Shown here in pieces: positions 20,618-33,005 of a stretch of DNA of 64,000 nt. The translations under genes were made by a program, and so were the position numbers. Each line of letters opens with the position of its first letter. Within the stretch, counting starts at the first letter, position 1. This stretch comes from Amphiura filiformis (taxonomy: Eukaryota; Echinodermata; Ophiuroidea; Amphilepidida; Amphiuridae), in NCBI RefSeq assembly GCF_039555335.1, contig NC_092635.1, positions 56,022,258 to 56,086,257 on the forward strand. Direction: 5' to 3'. Below the pieces are notes generated by a model. That model was given only the letters and a program-made list of their open reading frames with translations, was not told the DNA's origin and made no database searches.

Positions 20618-21117
20618 ACAGTACTGTTAAGTCTTAAGATTATAAGAACTGACTGTTCTGCATTCTTTAACAGTCATTCAGTACGGGCATAATGGTGTCG
20701 GTGAATTCAACAAGGTTGGTGCGGAGTCAGCTGACTTTTAGCAAATTTCCTGGCAACTTGCAGCTCAAAAAACAAAACATTCCAAGCACGCACCGGCGCA
20801 AAGTGTAACGCTTACGATGCATAGTGGGCGCACGGTCCAGTGATCTAATTTGATTGATCTGCGCAAGTTGTTTTCACTGGTACTACAATGGTTGTTTTCA
20901 CCGGTGTGACGTAGCTCCGTCCCGGCCTATTCAGCGATATGTCGGTGAATACACTGATAGTGCAGCGCATCACGCTTCCAACTGAGACCACACAAAGGCT
21001 TAAATACCACACACTTTTGTCCTTAAAGGGTACCTTAGTTTTGGTCGCATGTCATGAATTGGTATGGGCGCATGCAGAGTCTTGGCCAGAAATCAGAAAC
21101 CACCCGTCCAATCTATA
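20618..21117. other. Intronic sequence, nothing recognised
   Basis: No gene. The string GGTCGCATGTCATGAATTGGTATG at about 21043-21066 recurs as a triplicated tandem repeat at 27618-27687. Confidence 0.4.
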
Positions 21118-21425
21118 CCACTTTTTGCTTTTTCCGCTACTTGATGAAGTCACACAATTTGGTTCGAAGTAAATCAAGTCCGCCGAATTCTGCGCCTATC
21201 ATAACACATGCAAGTCCGGTGTTTTTCTCTCCATTAAGTTGATACATTACGTGAACTATACAAATTGTGAAAAACTACTACTGTAGCCTACTGTAAACAT
21301 TTTAATGAATAACTGTACTTTTATGGCGTCCAAATGTTGTTCTTGTCATGAAACGGATTCACATCTTGATGAGCGCTGTGTTCAGCGACTATATCCTACT
21401 TCTTCGCTGAATCAATTAATATGTA
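21118..21425 (+). repeat. Dispersed direct repeat, copy 2 of 2
   Basis: Matches 18945-19260 in the same orientation, with small indels (for example a missing TTAATATTGTGAAC segment). The offset is about 2.17 kb, so the intervening TIR element may have inserted between or been part of a duplication. Confidence 0.75.
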
Positions 21426-21732
21426 TGATTTAAGCCATATTATAATATTTGCTGAGGAGAACGCCCTCAAAAAAATTTTAAATTCTGGTTTTTACACGAT
21501 TGTAATGTACTTTAGTCAATAAAGATACTCTGCAAAAATCAAGACTTGGTTGGTGCTGTGGTTGTGTCAAAATCCGAGATTTTGAATAAAACAATGGAAC
21601 CTGCATTTTATTATTACGATGGAAATATTAGTCGAACACATATACACAGTACGTACACGGCGTGCGGCATACACATACACACACCCCGTATTACAACCGG
21701 GGGAGTAACATGCATGGGCGCTAGTGCTGTCG

Positions 21733-21791
21733 TCGACATGCCTTATGTCGACATAATGTCGACATCGGCACGTATCCCGACATGTCGACAT
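21733..21791. repeat. Cluster of GTCGACAT motifs
   Basis: GTCGACAT or ATGTCGACAT-type strings occur four times in under 60 bp. They are close to palindromic and rare elsewhere in this A/T-rich window. Function unknown. Confidence 0.6.
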
Positions 21792-21801
21792 CAAAAAAAA
21801 C

Positions 21802-22078
21802 CCAGAAAAGCAAGTTATAGGCCCAAAATGACTTGTTATTCAAGGTAGGATACAAAGTTGGATAAATTTGTATATTTTGGTTACCTTTGCTTCTATTGAA
21901 CAGTCAGCATTGCTAGCTGTTCAATAGAAGCAAAAGTAATTAAAATTAAAAACTGTATCAACTTTGTAAAAAAATTGGCATTTTTTAATTTTTTTTTTTT
22001 TAGTAGCAGTATTTCTTTGGTTTCAAACCTTGAATAACAAGTCATTTTGGGCCTATAACTTGCTTTTCTCATTTCTGG
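21802..22078. mobile_element. 277-bp foldback MITE
   Basis: Outer arms AAAAGCAAGTTATAGGCCCA then AAATGACTTGTTATTCAAGG are inverted at 22025-22068. An inner pair TTGCTTCTATTGAACAG / CTGTTCAATAGAAGCAA lies at 21888-21933. No frame. Confidence 0.7.
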
Positions 22079-22461
22079 CAAAAAATATTTTTTGAAAATT
22101 AAAATTAAAACCTAACTGATGTGTTGAAGCCATCAAGACCCCAAGCCAATATCTCTCAGAAATGTTGTCCAAGGACATATTTTCAACATACCTGAAGTTG
22201 ATGGTGGGTCAAAATGTCTGACATTGGTTTTCAGGGGGGTCAAAATGTACAAAAAATTTACAATTGGGGTTTTGCATGGGTAATATCTCAGCTAAAAGTA
22301 TTCTAATAGGCTCAATATTGGATAAGAGTAATGTACTACCAAAGGGCTCTGACTGGCAAAAAAATGGACAGTAAAATTATTTTTACTTTTGGAGTTCTGA
22401 CCCCCTGAAGTTGGTCCTTGATGGACGAAGTTGCATTTTGAGGGCCCTATATCTTTTAAAG
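22079..22461. other. Intronic sequence, nothing recognised
   Basis: No gene or bounded repeat seen. It ends at the insertion point of the nested element cluster. Confidence 0.4.
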
Positions 22462-22915
22462 TACCGTAAACCGGGGCTACATTGCCACTACCGGGGTCAC
22501 TTTGCCACCCGACCGGTAAAATGATATGCCTTTAGTGCAGAGTACACAAAAATAACACAAGGATTCCAATTAGCCCATGTGAAAATATATTATGTGCCAT
22601 ATACCTTTATATATGTAGTTCATGTAGATGGTGGTTAGTAACTTTGGAACATCATTTTTAACATTTGGGTTTTTTTACACGTTTTTTAAATTTTGCGAAA
22701 TATCGACCCCACAGCCGTAAGTACTGACTTTACAAATTCACCCAATGTATACTTTGATACTTTATTATGTCCTTAATACTGAGATAAAATATCAAAACCC
22801 TCAGTCTGTAGATTTGTACCCTCACAGCCTAGTGAAGTGTTGGGGTTACTTTGCCACCCCATATCGGGGTAACTTTGCCACCCTAATTCATATGTTAGGC
22901 CGACACTTTCGAATA

Positions 22916-25300
22916 CGAGGGGCAGTCAGTATGTTTTAAGAGTAGACTCGTGACGTCATTTGTGGATCGTTTTCATGGCATTTCTCAATGATTACATAAA
23001 CACTGTACCTTTGTCTTTCAAACAACACATGTAAAAATTCTATCACACACATGATTACGTAACAGCATTAGCATAAAATCAATGGTCTAGAGTCACCTGG
23101 TGAAATTGAGGCGTTTTTGTTACGGGAAATAAGAGGCTGAAATGAGGTATTGTTGTATTTTCTATATTTTCTCGAGAATTAAAGAATGGAGAATGCTGCC
23201 TTTTGGAACAGTAATAGTACACAAACTACCAGTTCATTAAACCATGTTTGTTGGGCTGTAAAGGTTTTAGTTTATTTTTAAAAATGTGTGGTCAAATATG
23301 TCTTATTTTTGACAAAAACAAGGCTTTTCTTGCTTTAAAAATCTTGATATTGCCAAAAATAGCAAAGCGTGGAAATTTAAATTTTTTGCCAGTTCTGTTG
23401 ACTAATCTCCAAACATTTAAAGCGGAGTCTCCTAGAAAATATTTGAATCCGTGATTAAAATATAACTGTTATTGTACCATTGTTACATTTATACAAAAAG
23501 TAGTGGTACAAAGAGAGAGGCCATCGTTTGAATGAGAAATTTATTTTAAAACTTTTCTGTTCATTTCAGGTTGAGATCATCCATAAAAATTCATATGAAT
23601 ATTTAAATTACAATTTTCATAGCATTTTGTAATATTTTAGGCCCTATTTACATGGAATTTTGCAATTTTCATGCATTTCCACCATGTTGTATCGGTCATC
23701 CCACCTGCGCATGCGCAGATGTTGTTTCATTTGCACCAGTTATCATCGCACTGAGTACCAGCTCTCACACGTGACCAGTCATTATATTTTAGTCTGTTTC
23801 ATTTTGGAGATAATTACTATCATTTGTAATAACTGCTTTTTCATTTTCGCCATTTTTGCAGAATAATTTTGCTTCCATTCAAGCCCTAAAGTTGTTGAAG
23901 TTTCCAGACGTCCCATTTCCACCAACGTTTAATGGCAAGTCTCATATTTTACCAAATGCAAAAAGAGGACCTAGTGTTTATTCCTGCCCAAAACTAGCCA
24001 TATGCACCTTGTACTTTTGCTGTTTTCGGACATTGTACAAAAAAAATGTAAACACATGTTTTATCTGTAATTTAAAAGGCCCGCCTTTTTGCGTGATTTG
24101 GCAGTGTCCTTAGTATATTGATTTTATGCTAATGCTGTTACGTAATCATGTGTATGATATAATTTTTACATGTGTTGTTTGAAAGACAAAGGTACAGTGT
24201 TTATGTATGTCACCTTACCCAATATACTCAGCCATGATGCTAAGAATAAATGTAAACTGGACCAGATTAAGTTTTATAACAAATCAAGAATGTATTTATT
24301 TATTTAAAAAAAAATAGTCTTAATGACTTTCAAAAAGATAATCTTACAATTAATTTTAAAAGATACATATATACTTTGAATTTGGCAGAGATCTCTTAAT
24401 TTTTTTATAACGTCCAAAATACTGTCTTATTTGATGAAAAAAATAATTGTGCACAGTTTCCTGTTACCGGTTTTCTATGTAAACGCAAATGTTCATATGA
24501 CGAAATCTGTGATATAAAAGTTCACACCATACGGTCTTCCTTGAAGATGTTGAAGCTGAAGCTTGTTAAGATTGAGGTAGATTCCAGGTTCCCATGATGT
24601 TGAAAAGACTTCGATGCCAATGATTTTCCCAAACCCAACGTAAAACGGGATAAAACTTGAAATTATATGACTTGCATCCGGAGATGACTCTGTAACATCA
24701 CACCAACAATATGTCTGTCATGGCTGCCGTTCCTCACATCTTCGCCGAAGTTCAAGTATACTTGGTTATTTACTCTCGTCAGTAACATAATTGAAGATGA
24801 ACGCGCAAGCAAGCACAAATGAAATTTTCCTGCAGAGCCTGGATCTCAGCACCCAAGTTGCAATTAAGTGGAAAATTAAAATATTGGTGTCACAACCCTA
24901 TGGGTAAATTGTGAATTCTCTACATATTGATGTTGTCACCCTGGTGTCCAGATAGCAAGTGAGGTTGGCTTTCTACAAAAAGCATGCATCCAATATTCAT
25001 TCAAATAACAGGTGCATTTTTCATTCAAGGTTCATGAATAGAACAAAACTCAGACCCGGAATTTTCCATGGAGAGATTTAGCTATCCATGTATCATTTCT
25101 TTGCTTGAATGCTCACACACAAATTATAACAAAGGAATCCAAGATTTATTTCCAGTCTATCTCAACTTCTCATATTAAAGCACTGTAGACTTGTATTGAG
25201 ATCTTATTCACCATGACAATGTAATCATTGAGAAATGCCATGAAAACAATCCACATATGACGTCACGAGTCAACTCTTAAAACATACTGACTGCCCCTCG
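22916..25300. mobile_element. TA-flanked mariner-like TIR element containing a solo LTR
   Basis: The ends are CGAGGGGCAGTCAGTATGTT and the inverse, with TA on both sides (22914-22915, 25301-25302). The TIR is about 170 bp. Its outer 85 bp pair with 25210-25300 and its inner 90 bp (to about 23085) pair with 24110-24205, because the right arm is split by a 1-kb insertion. CGAGGGG with TA duplication resembles mariner ends. No transposase frame was found; the short frames at 23248 and 23856 have no recognisable motif. Confidence 0.8.
24208..25218. mobile_element. Solo LTR (1011 bp) nested in the mariner-like element
   Basis: It begins TGTCACC and ends ATGACA, with the 5-bp direct repeat ATGTA on each side (24203-24207 and 25219-25223). 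Excision restores TTTATGTAATCATTGAGAAA, the exact inverse of the left arm at about 22980-23000. TG..CA ends, a 5-bp duplication and no internal coding fit a solo LTR left by LTR-LTR recombination. The parent family is not identified. Confidence 0.75.
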
Positions 25301-25396
25301 TATATATATTGATTAATTCTGGAATACCCTTCAAACCAGAATGAAATCTACAAGTTAGATGGTTCAAAAAGTGTTCCAGAATCACCCATACTAATA

Positions 25397-26858
25397 GTAG
25401 GGGGGTCACATCATTCTTTTATCTACAATATAAATGTTTGGCATTAAGTTTTTCAGAAGCATCTTGCAAAATGATGAAGATAGCAATTTAAATGGTTCAA
25501 ATTGGATAAAGCGTTTTCGAGTTACGCCAATTTAAAAGTTCCGAAAAATGGCTGTTTTTCAGCATGATTTTGATAAAAACGCATGTTTTCGACAATATGG
25601 CATGTTTGAAGACTTAAAAAATCAAAATTATATGCTTCCTATGTCCGGTTTTCACTTAAAGTTGCTGTATAACCGAGTCTTTCAACATAGATATGTCAAG
25701 AGGTACATCATTTGCTTCAGTTTTTGAAAAAGATTACTCCAAATATGGACTAAAACACCAAAATCAAGGATCGTCGCACTCTCATTTTAACCCCTTGCAG
25801 AATAAAATTGCAGATTTACGACAATCTCAGATTAAAAATATGAATTGTGAATGGCTGCATTTACACTAAGCCAACTCTAACCCTTGGGTTGAAACACAAA
25901 AACAACAACAAAAGCTTCATGTGCATCAAAATATTGTGAGAAATTGCCTCCAAAGTGGGGAAAATCTAGAAAATCAAGGAAATTGCCGCTCAATGTAAAA
26001 AAAGTGCTACAGAATGAAACAGCAAGTTACGGACACCCTCGAATAAAAATATCAACTTTGTACATCCATATTCAAGGTAAAACAACTCTAGGACTTCAAG
26101 TTGGACCACTGCAGTAGATAAAAACAACAAGTTGGTCATAATATGTTGATAACTACACTCCAGAAATGGAAAAATATGAAAACTTCACAAGTAAGGTCAA
26201 CAATTTCTATGGGAAAATACACAGGAAAATGGCCAAAAACAAATGTTTCAATATATTGCCATTTTTTAACCCAACATCCTAGAAATTTCTTGTTTACGTC
26301 AAAAGAAAGATATTTTTGTGGAGATTCAGGAAAAAGGAGTCTCAATTTGATTGCACATGAGGCACACAGTAGGGTAACTCATCATCTACAGTCATCATAT
26401 CAAAATTTCACCCTTGGACAGCGTTTCCTATGGGAAAGTACACACGTTTCGGGCAAAAAAACATCAAATTTTCAAATTTATCGTAGAAAAAAACAAGTTG
26501 TGCCAAAATAAAGATACATTTCTCATGGTTCAGAAAAAGTAACTTTAAAATTCACTACATCGTTGGGGTCGAAAAACTCACTTTCTAAAGGCAATTTCTT
26601 AATTTCTTCTGCGGATCCAGACACTGGTCTTTGCTGATAAATAATCTGGTGCTTTCACAGAGCCGCCGTGTAAAATTCAAAAGGTCAATAGACCTAAAAA
26701 TATTTTTTTTGTAACTACACATATACTAAATAAATATTTGAAAATGTTTAGGTCTCTATGAAGAAAACAATTTGATATTTTTTTATGCTCAAAACATGCC
26801 GTTGTTCATTTATGGGTCGTATGCAGACACCTAATGAGCTAATGTGTGACCCCCCTAC
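25397..26858. mobile_element. 1.46-kb TA-flanked TIR element (GTAGGGGGGTCACA ends)
   Basis: The ends are GTAGGGGGGTCACA and TGTGACCCCCCTAC, with TA at 25395-25396 and 26859-26860. The interior is A/T-rich with only short frames; the longest, 122 codons at 26143-26511, has no known motif. It sits inside the outer element next to the mariner-like element. Confidence 0.75.
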
Positions 26859-27210
26859 TAATAGTTCTTATTATTTCAGAGCAGATCAGATCAGTACCAT
26901 GGGGCTACTTTGCCACCCAATGTATTGACTTCTAGATTGTTCAGATAGGTGTTTTATCATTGCTGTTATTTTTTAAACCCCAAAGGATGGCAAAGAAGCT
27001 ACAATCATAGGTAGCACTTTGCCACCCAATGTTTTTTTTTTTTTTAAATGGGGCACAGAGTGGCCCAATGGTTTTCATACTACATATATGCAAAATGCAC
27101 TGGCATATAGCTTTCCTAATAACCCCTGTATGTAACAATTCATGCAAACATAAAAAGAGGGCGCACCACAACATCCAAAAAATGTGGCAAAGTAGCCCCG
27201 GTTTACGGTA

Positions 27211-28312
27211 AAGGAGTTACAAGTTTTCTGATGCCAGATTTGAATTCTACACAAAAAAGTACCCCAGGATACATACTTTTCAAAGTTGTAAAGGGTTCCA
27301 TTTATGGACCTCCAAGCGTCGTCTTCGGCGTTGCGACACATTATTTTACGCTGACCCCCCTAAATTTCAAATTGATGCCACAGGAAAACTTAATGGAGTA
27401 TGAAGCTCAAATTTTACTTTCTCATCAATATCTACTACCACACAGAAAAAGAAAAAAATTGAAGAGGTGCTGTGGTGCACATCCCTGGAGTTGACATGGA
27501 ATGGGTCTATACCCTTAAAATCGTCTGTTTTAGAGCTACCCGGTATCACATCTGTAAAATCCATTAAATCTACCCGTCTAAAATTAGACGGGCAGACGTA
27601 TGGCTGGCTAAGACCTTGGGCGCATGTCATGAATTGGTATGGTCGCATGTCATGAATTGGTATGGTCGCATGTCATGAATTGGTCATCTTTTGTGTAACA
27701 TAAGGCCTATGTAATGAAATTATTAGTTTCCCGTCACCCGCCCGCATCGCATCACCTTTTCAATTTGACCAAAACTTTCATTATTTTCATGAAGAAGTCA
27801 ATTATCTGAAAATTGGGATGGAAATAATCAAAATTGAAACTTTCAAAATGTGTGACATCCCCTACTGATCCTAATCAGCAGTTTTTCTTAGTTGTAGGGG
27901 TAGAGGGTGTGGTAAATAATGGAAATTTACGGATTACCTCATCATGTTTCTAGTGATTACAAAAATTACAAATTTCTTTTCATTTTAATAACAACAAATT
28001 CAAATCTTTTCTCAATCTGTTGCAAAATGTCTGTAATGATGATCTAATAATTAATACCTGTTTTGAGATGGTCTTTCATCAACAATATAGGTAATAGCCA
28101 TGCAAATGAAAGTTTTGACAATAATGAAACTTTCCAAAATAATGAATAATGAAATCATGACCTCATATTTCACTGGAAAAAAATGTGACTGGAAACTAAT
28201 CATTTCATTTCATTAGCCTAATTTATTAATTTATACGAGAATCATATTTTTGTACCATACTCCTCTCTGTAAACAGACAATAAGGATGACAAAATTGTTG
28301 TCATTGCCGTCA
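27211..28312. other. Intronic sequence with a short tandem repeat
   Basis: It contains three 24-bp copies of GGTCGCATGTCATGAATTGG-TATG at about 27618-27687. Otherwise no gene or bounded element was recognised. Confidence 0.5.
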
Positions 28313-28619
28313 ATAGACGAATCCAAATTCACACATTCCTATACCTTAATGGCTGCCAAAGTTGGGTCCCCGTCGGCTTAATCTCACATAAAATGTGAAA
28401 TAATGCAGCCTTGGAGGGTATTTTAAACTGCATTCTATCACCGTGTTACACGTAGACAAAAGAATGATGACAGTTTACAACACAAAAGAATCTAACATCG
28501 ATTTTTAAGCGGCTTTAATCCACCCAATTGGGCAGTCACTACACCAGTGTGGTGCATGCGGGGACCCGTCATGGCCGACCAAATCCTGACCATGACTTGG
28601 CTCGTTGGATTCGTCTATA
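28313..28619. mobile_element. About 300-bp TIR element
   Basis: The ends are ATAGACGAATCCAA and TTGGATTCGTCTAT, flanked by short A/G sequence. Inner GTTGGGTCCCCGTCGGC versus GGGGACCCGTCATGGCCG is also roughly inverted. No frame. Confidence 0.6.
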
Positions 28620-28791
28620 GGAAAGTATCATTGTGATACATGTCATGCATGCTCACTGCTGTAAAATAATATACATTACAACATCGGCACATGCCACACA
28701 TCACCATGATAAACAAAAGACGGTGCATGCACACAGCATTCACCTCATATGTCAAAGGGCGATCCATGCAAATGCAAAATGTACGTAACTT

Positions 28792-29001
28792 CAGGGACTG
28801 TCTTTTGGAATTTGCAGGAGAGCATTAAATAGCTCTTCTGGAGCCTTCAAGGAGAGATGTTTAGAGCATTTACAATAGAATGTAATATGTAAGTTCGAGA
28901 ACATGGTCAACTAAGGAGAGCTAAAAATCACTCTCCTATATCAGATTTAAGGAGAGCAGAAGAGTGCGTTTGCTCTCGCTCTCCTCAAAAGGCAGTCCCT
29001 G
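28792..29001. mobile_element. 210-bp hAT-like MITE
   Basis: The ends are CAGGGACTGTCTTTTG and CAAAAGGCAGTCCCTG. The flanks CGTAACTT (28784-28791) and CGTAACAA (29002-29009) match at 6 of 8 bases, consistent with an aged 8-bp duplication. GGAGAGC-type repeats lie inside. Confidence 0.75.
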
Positions 29002-29526
29002 CGTAACAAAGCGTTCAATGATACGAAGGTACGGCTATGAATGCATTTATCATGAATGATGGATTGATGGGGACTTCCTGGAAAACATACACTGTGCACC
29101 CTGTGTATGGAGTGTGTAGCGTTGGAGTACAGCAGCTACCTGTATGAATATTCAACACACGTGGCTGTGACAGGGAAACTCCCGGGCATACAGTATTCTG
29201 TAATTGAATATGTGCAGTCAATATAGGATAGGTCGAAAGTTTTGATTGCTTTTAAGTGTAGATGGGGTCAAAATTTACGATGAAATAACTGCATATAATT
29301 AGTCTTAAGTCTTCTATTTTCATTTGCAAGTAGTGCAGATTATCTTCCCATTATAATCCCAGTATTCTGATCAGGGCTTGAAAAAATGTTTATTTCCAGA
29401 GAAGCAAGCTAAATTTCCCACAATTTATAGCATGTTTTTATACAAACTAGAGCGATAACCGCACCATAGCTGAACCATGTGGCTTTGGCAGTATATTGTG
29501 GTAGGCCTATACCACTGTCACCCGGA

Positions 29527-30438
29527 GTCTGTAATGGACATAATCTCGAAATGCTACGAAGGTATGACCACCCGAGTGGTGTTAATGAAAGAGGAAAAGT
29601 AAAGAATATAAAATAAACTAGAGCAACTGTGCCCTTTGCAAGGGCACGAAGTAAGGTATAGGCGATGACTGTGACGATCTGAGCAAGCAGCAATACTGTG
29701 CAGGATAGTATTAATTTTAATAAGACTGTTTCATTAATTGCCGTTTTAATATACCTTGATCGTGAGAAGCTGGCATTTTGAAAACTCGACTTTTGACCTC
29801 TGTATGACCCCCTTAATGACCTTAAATGAATGTTAAAATATTTAAAACATGTTAAGAATGTCATAATGATCATTGCATTTAAATTTCAGGTCAATTGAAG
29901 CATTTTGAAAACTTGACCTTTGACCCCTTTATTGCCCCTTAATGACCTTAAATGAATTTTAAAATATTTTCAACATGTTTAGAATGTCATAAGGATCATT
30001 GCGTTTAAATTTCAGCTCAATCAGAGCATTTTGGAAAACTTGACCTTTGACCCCTTTATGACCCCTTAATGACTTTAAATGAATCTTAAAATATTTTTTA
30101 AATGTTTAGAATGTCATAAGGATCATTGCATTTAAATTTCAGCTCAATTGGAGCATTTTGAGAATCTTGACCTTTGACCCCTTTATGGCCCCTTAATGAC
30201 CTTAAAGAAATTTTTAAATGTTTGAAACATATTTAGAATGTCACAAGGATCATTGCATTTAAATTTAAGCTCAATCGGAGCATTTTCAGTTAAAATGACC
30301 TTTTTGACCCCTGTGACCCCTGGATGACCACTGACGCTTGGAAATATTTTTATTATATTCTTTATGTTTTCCTCTTTCATATGACACCACTCATGGGGTC
30401 ATACCTTCGTGGCATTTAGAGATATGTCCATTTCAGAC
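29527..30438. mobile_element. 912-bp TIR element with internal 127-bp tandem repeats
   Basis: The ends are GTCTGTAATGGACATA..CTACGAAGGTATGACC, and the inverse ends TCCATTTCAGAC. The arms are about 70 bp, continuing into GAGTGGTGT and GAAAGAGGAAAA. Inside, a unit with GCATTTTGAAAACTTGACCT and GACCCCTTAATGACCTTAAA repeats at 29773, 29900, 30026, 30153 and 30280. A 154-codon minus-strand frame at 29409-29873 crosses the boundary and is probably chance. Confidence 0.8.
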
Positions 30439-30795
30439 CAAATGGTTAGTCAGTAAGCTAGTAACTTAGTAAGTAAGCTAGTAAGTAAGCTAGTAACATT
30501 CACTCTTATAGGCTGATACCATTTCATGGTTCAGCAAAAACATTACTGATGGTGTGTATAAGCCTATGGTAATATTACTAACAACGCATAACATGGTATC
30601 TGGACTTCTTGATGTATTGCTTTGTCAACTTGTTGACATCGGATCTTGAAACTCAATAACAGCCCTAGTTTAGGACTGAAGGGCAAGAGTTGCGAGTGGG
30701 AGGCATTTGCATGCCCCCCCCCCCCTCCCCGGCGGCCCCACTGCCTGAGATCGAGCGCCCACAAAGTTAGGATTCAAACCACCTCAATATCATTC

Positions 30796-30968
30796 CCCTC
30801 TATAACAGGGGTGTGAGAGACCAAATATTTATCTGTTTCCAGATTTTATTTTCAACTTACAGATATTTTTCTACACTTGCACAAAAGTATGTATGGTTTA
30901 AAAATTATTTAAGATTTTTTAGCTAAAAACAGATATTTTTTCAAAGACACTCTCGGGCCTGATAGAGG
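30796..30968. mobile_element. Possible short TIR element
   Basis: CCTCTATAACAGG and CCTGATAGAGG are inverted ends, with inner ATATTTATCTG / CAGATATTTTT. Short and imperfect. Confidence 0.35.
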
Positions 30969-32456
30969 TCACAAATGTATACATATCATATCTGCAAATG
31001 AATTGATATTTTCTCCATGGGAAAATTGGACCATTTTAATTGGGAAACATACTGCATATGCATATATTGCATAGTTGATCACACCAAAATTCTGGAGAGA
31101 GTGCACGCTGCTGTATAAAACATATTAAAACACTGTTTCTTAAAATTGGTAGTGTACAAAGGATTGGATAATGATTTGCTGCAGTGAGGAAAATGGTTTG
31201 TCGCCCTCTGTTGTTCAAGTGTGGCTATATTATTATAATCATAGAAACGTCTAGTAGCAGGTTCATGGACGGAAATGAGAAAAATAATTGTTATGCATGC
31301 ATGTAGGGTTCACCTGTTGCAGTATTGCCATAGCAACAATTTTAAAATAATTTTTTGAAAAATAATTATAATTTTTCAAATATGAAGTATTGTGTAGTAT
31401 TCAAATGCATATTTGACATTATGTATGCTCATTTTGCCTGATTCGGAACTGTCACCATATGTGCACAGTGCCTGTACAATGTATTCTACTTTTGGTAAAA
31501 ATTATTCAGCGATGTGCCTGCCTGAAAGCTCCTGAATATGAAAATAAGGTGAATTTGGATAAAGATGTAAGGGAGGAGAGTGAAAATAAAATGAAGATGT
31601 TGAGTGAGGACAGTATAGGTTCAGTTTGACCCTTCCCATGCTATATAATCATTTGGAATTGATTTGACAAATTAGATTTTCTATGCTTGCACATAAATAA
31701 GATTATTTTCAACTATTTGGTAGACTTGGAATCTTCAGTTTCATTGTAGAATTATATGATTGTACATGTAACTGAAATTGATATCATTTACAAGGATGTA
31801 AGATGTAAATTCTACTAAACTTTAAGATAAAATATAATTTCCGAAAACCTGAGAAGCATAGTTTCCTGTGTTCAAACTTTGAACAATTTAGCTGGCCTGC
31901 CACATGTGATTTACATTTACCAACATCAGATACATGCAATGATACATGATAAATATAATTGTGCATATGTTTTATGTGGTTTTTGTGATAAACAGATAAA
32001 AAAGCATACATGGTCATTATCTTAACATTGTCTTAACACAAAAAATTGAAACTTTTGTAACTACTCCACCTTATTTGATATATAAATTCAGGACATGCCC
32101 ATGTGTATTTTGAAGAGTAAAACTAGTGATTTTTATTGATACATCCAAAAAAGGAAGAGAGGAAAAGGTAATTGCAAATCGAAGAATGAGTTGCATTGTT
32201 TGTCAGGTTATTGATTTAGTTAGCTGACATTACACCCTCAGCATGCTCAGGTGGGGTCTTCCACCCTGTGCACATCTCCATTTATACCGAACCTCATTGT
32301 CAATTGAAACATCAACCACAAACTCATTCTTTGCCTTGGGCCTAAACCATAATGTTATAAATGTCTGCGCAAGAGTGCAACTTAGGTCAAAAACCAGGAA
32401 GGAATGTATTATGTGAAGTTGGAAATAAATCTAATACTGGAACCTACTTTTTGTGA
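30969..32456. other. Intronic sequence, nothing recognised
   Basis: A/T-rich, no frame over 80 codons with a recognisable product, no bounded repeat found. Confidence 0.4.
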
Positions 32457-32911
32457 CTTACATTCAGCGTGTTTCTACTGAGCAGACGGTTGCGGGTTAA
32501 TTCGAGTGAATTCGGGGTAATGTGAGGAATACGCGGTAACGGCCCCAGCAGAAACAGATCGGGTGAAGGTTAATGCGCGGTAATGCAGGTGAATCCGTCA
32601 ACCACCTATTGAGGTGGTTAATAGTGGTTAATCTGTAACGCTCGCAGTAGAAACAGTACGGGTGACGATTTTGCGGGTGACACCGAAGTTAGCCTATCAC
32701 AATACAGTGTGAGCATTCAAAATTTAACCTTGAAAGGTCACAAAAACTATTTGCTGGACTTCCGCCTTCCCTACTAAATATGTGGGTAGTAAATTGAGGC
32801 TGCATTAACAGCGCAGTAGAAATGACCCAGTGAATGCGAGAGGATTGAAATGCGGGTGAAGGTGAATTCGCGGTAATGCGAGGTGCTCAGTATAAACACG
32901 CTGTATGTAAG
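32457..32911. mobile_element. 455-bp TIR element with internal end-like repeats
   Basis: The ends are CTTACATTCAGCGTGTTTCT-ACTGAGCA and the inverse TGCTCAGTATAAACACGCTG-TATGTAAG. GCAGAAACAG, GCAGTAGAAACAG and GCAGTAGAAATG at about 32549, 32644 and 32813 are inverted partial copies of the end. GCGGGTTAA / GCGGTAATG motifs recur between them. No target duplication visible. Confidence 0.7.
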
Positions 32912-33005
32912 GCCTGGAACCACCAGACTTCATCAGGCAACTGACCCATTGGAGATTGGACTGTTTAGTTTGTGGACTAATCTAAATTCTGTCACCTTAG
33001 GGGTA

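Larger units (their letters stand above)
22462..27210. mobile_element. Outer element of a four-level nest (TACCGTAAACCGGGGC ends)
   Basis: The inverted ends are TACCGTAAACCGGGGCTAC(A/T)TTGCCAC at 22462 and its inverse ending at 27210. Subterminal repeats of the type GGGGTNACTTTGCCACCC recur at about 22493, 22842, 22865, 26898 and 27015. The flanks allow either a TA or an AAAG duplication. Once the inserted elements (22916-25300 and 25397-26858) are removed, only about 0.9 kb is left. Non-autonomous. I do not recognise the superfamily. Confidence 0.75.

Noticed and set aside
26143..26511. 122-codon + frame inside the TA-flanked element
   Set aside because: No transposase motif or DDE pattern visible; a similar-length antisense frame exists, so probably chance.
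27537..27548. GTTTTAGAGCTA, identical to the start of a type II CRISPR repeat
   Set aside because: A single 12-base chance match in eukaryotic DNA, with no repeat-spacer array and no cas genes.
29409..29873. 154-codon minus-strand frame
   Set aside because: It crosses an element boundary and a tandem repeat; the hydrophobic stretches come from biased composition.
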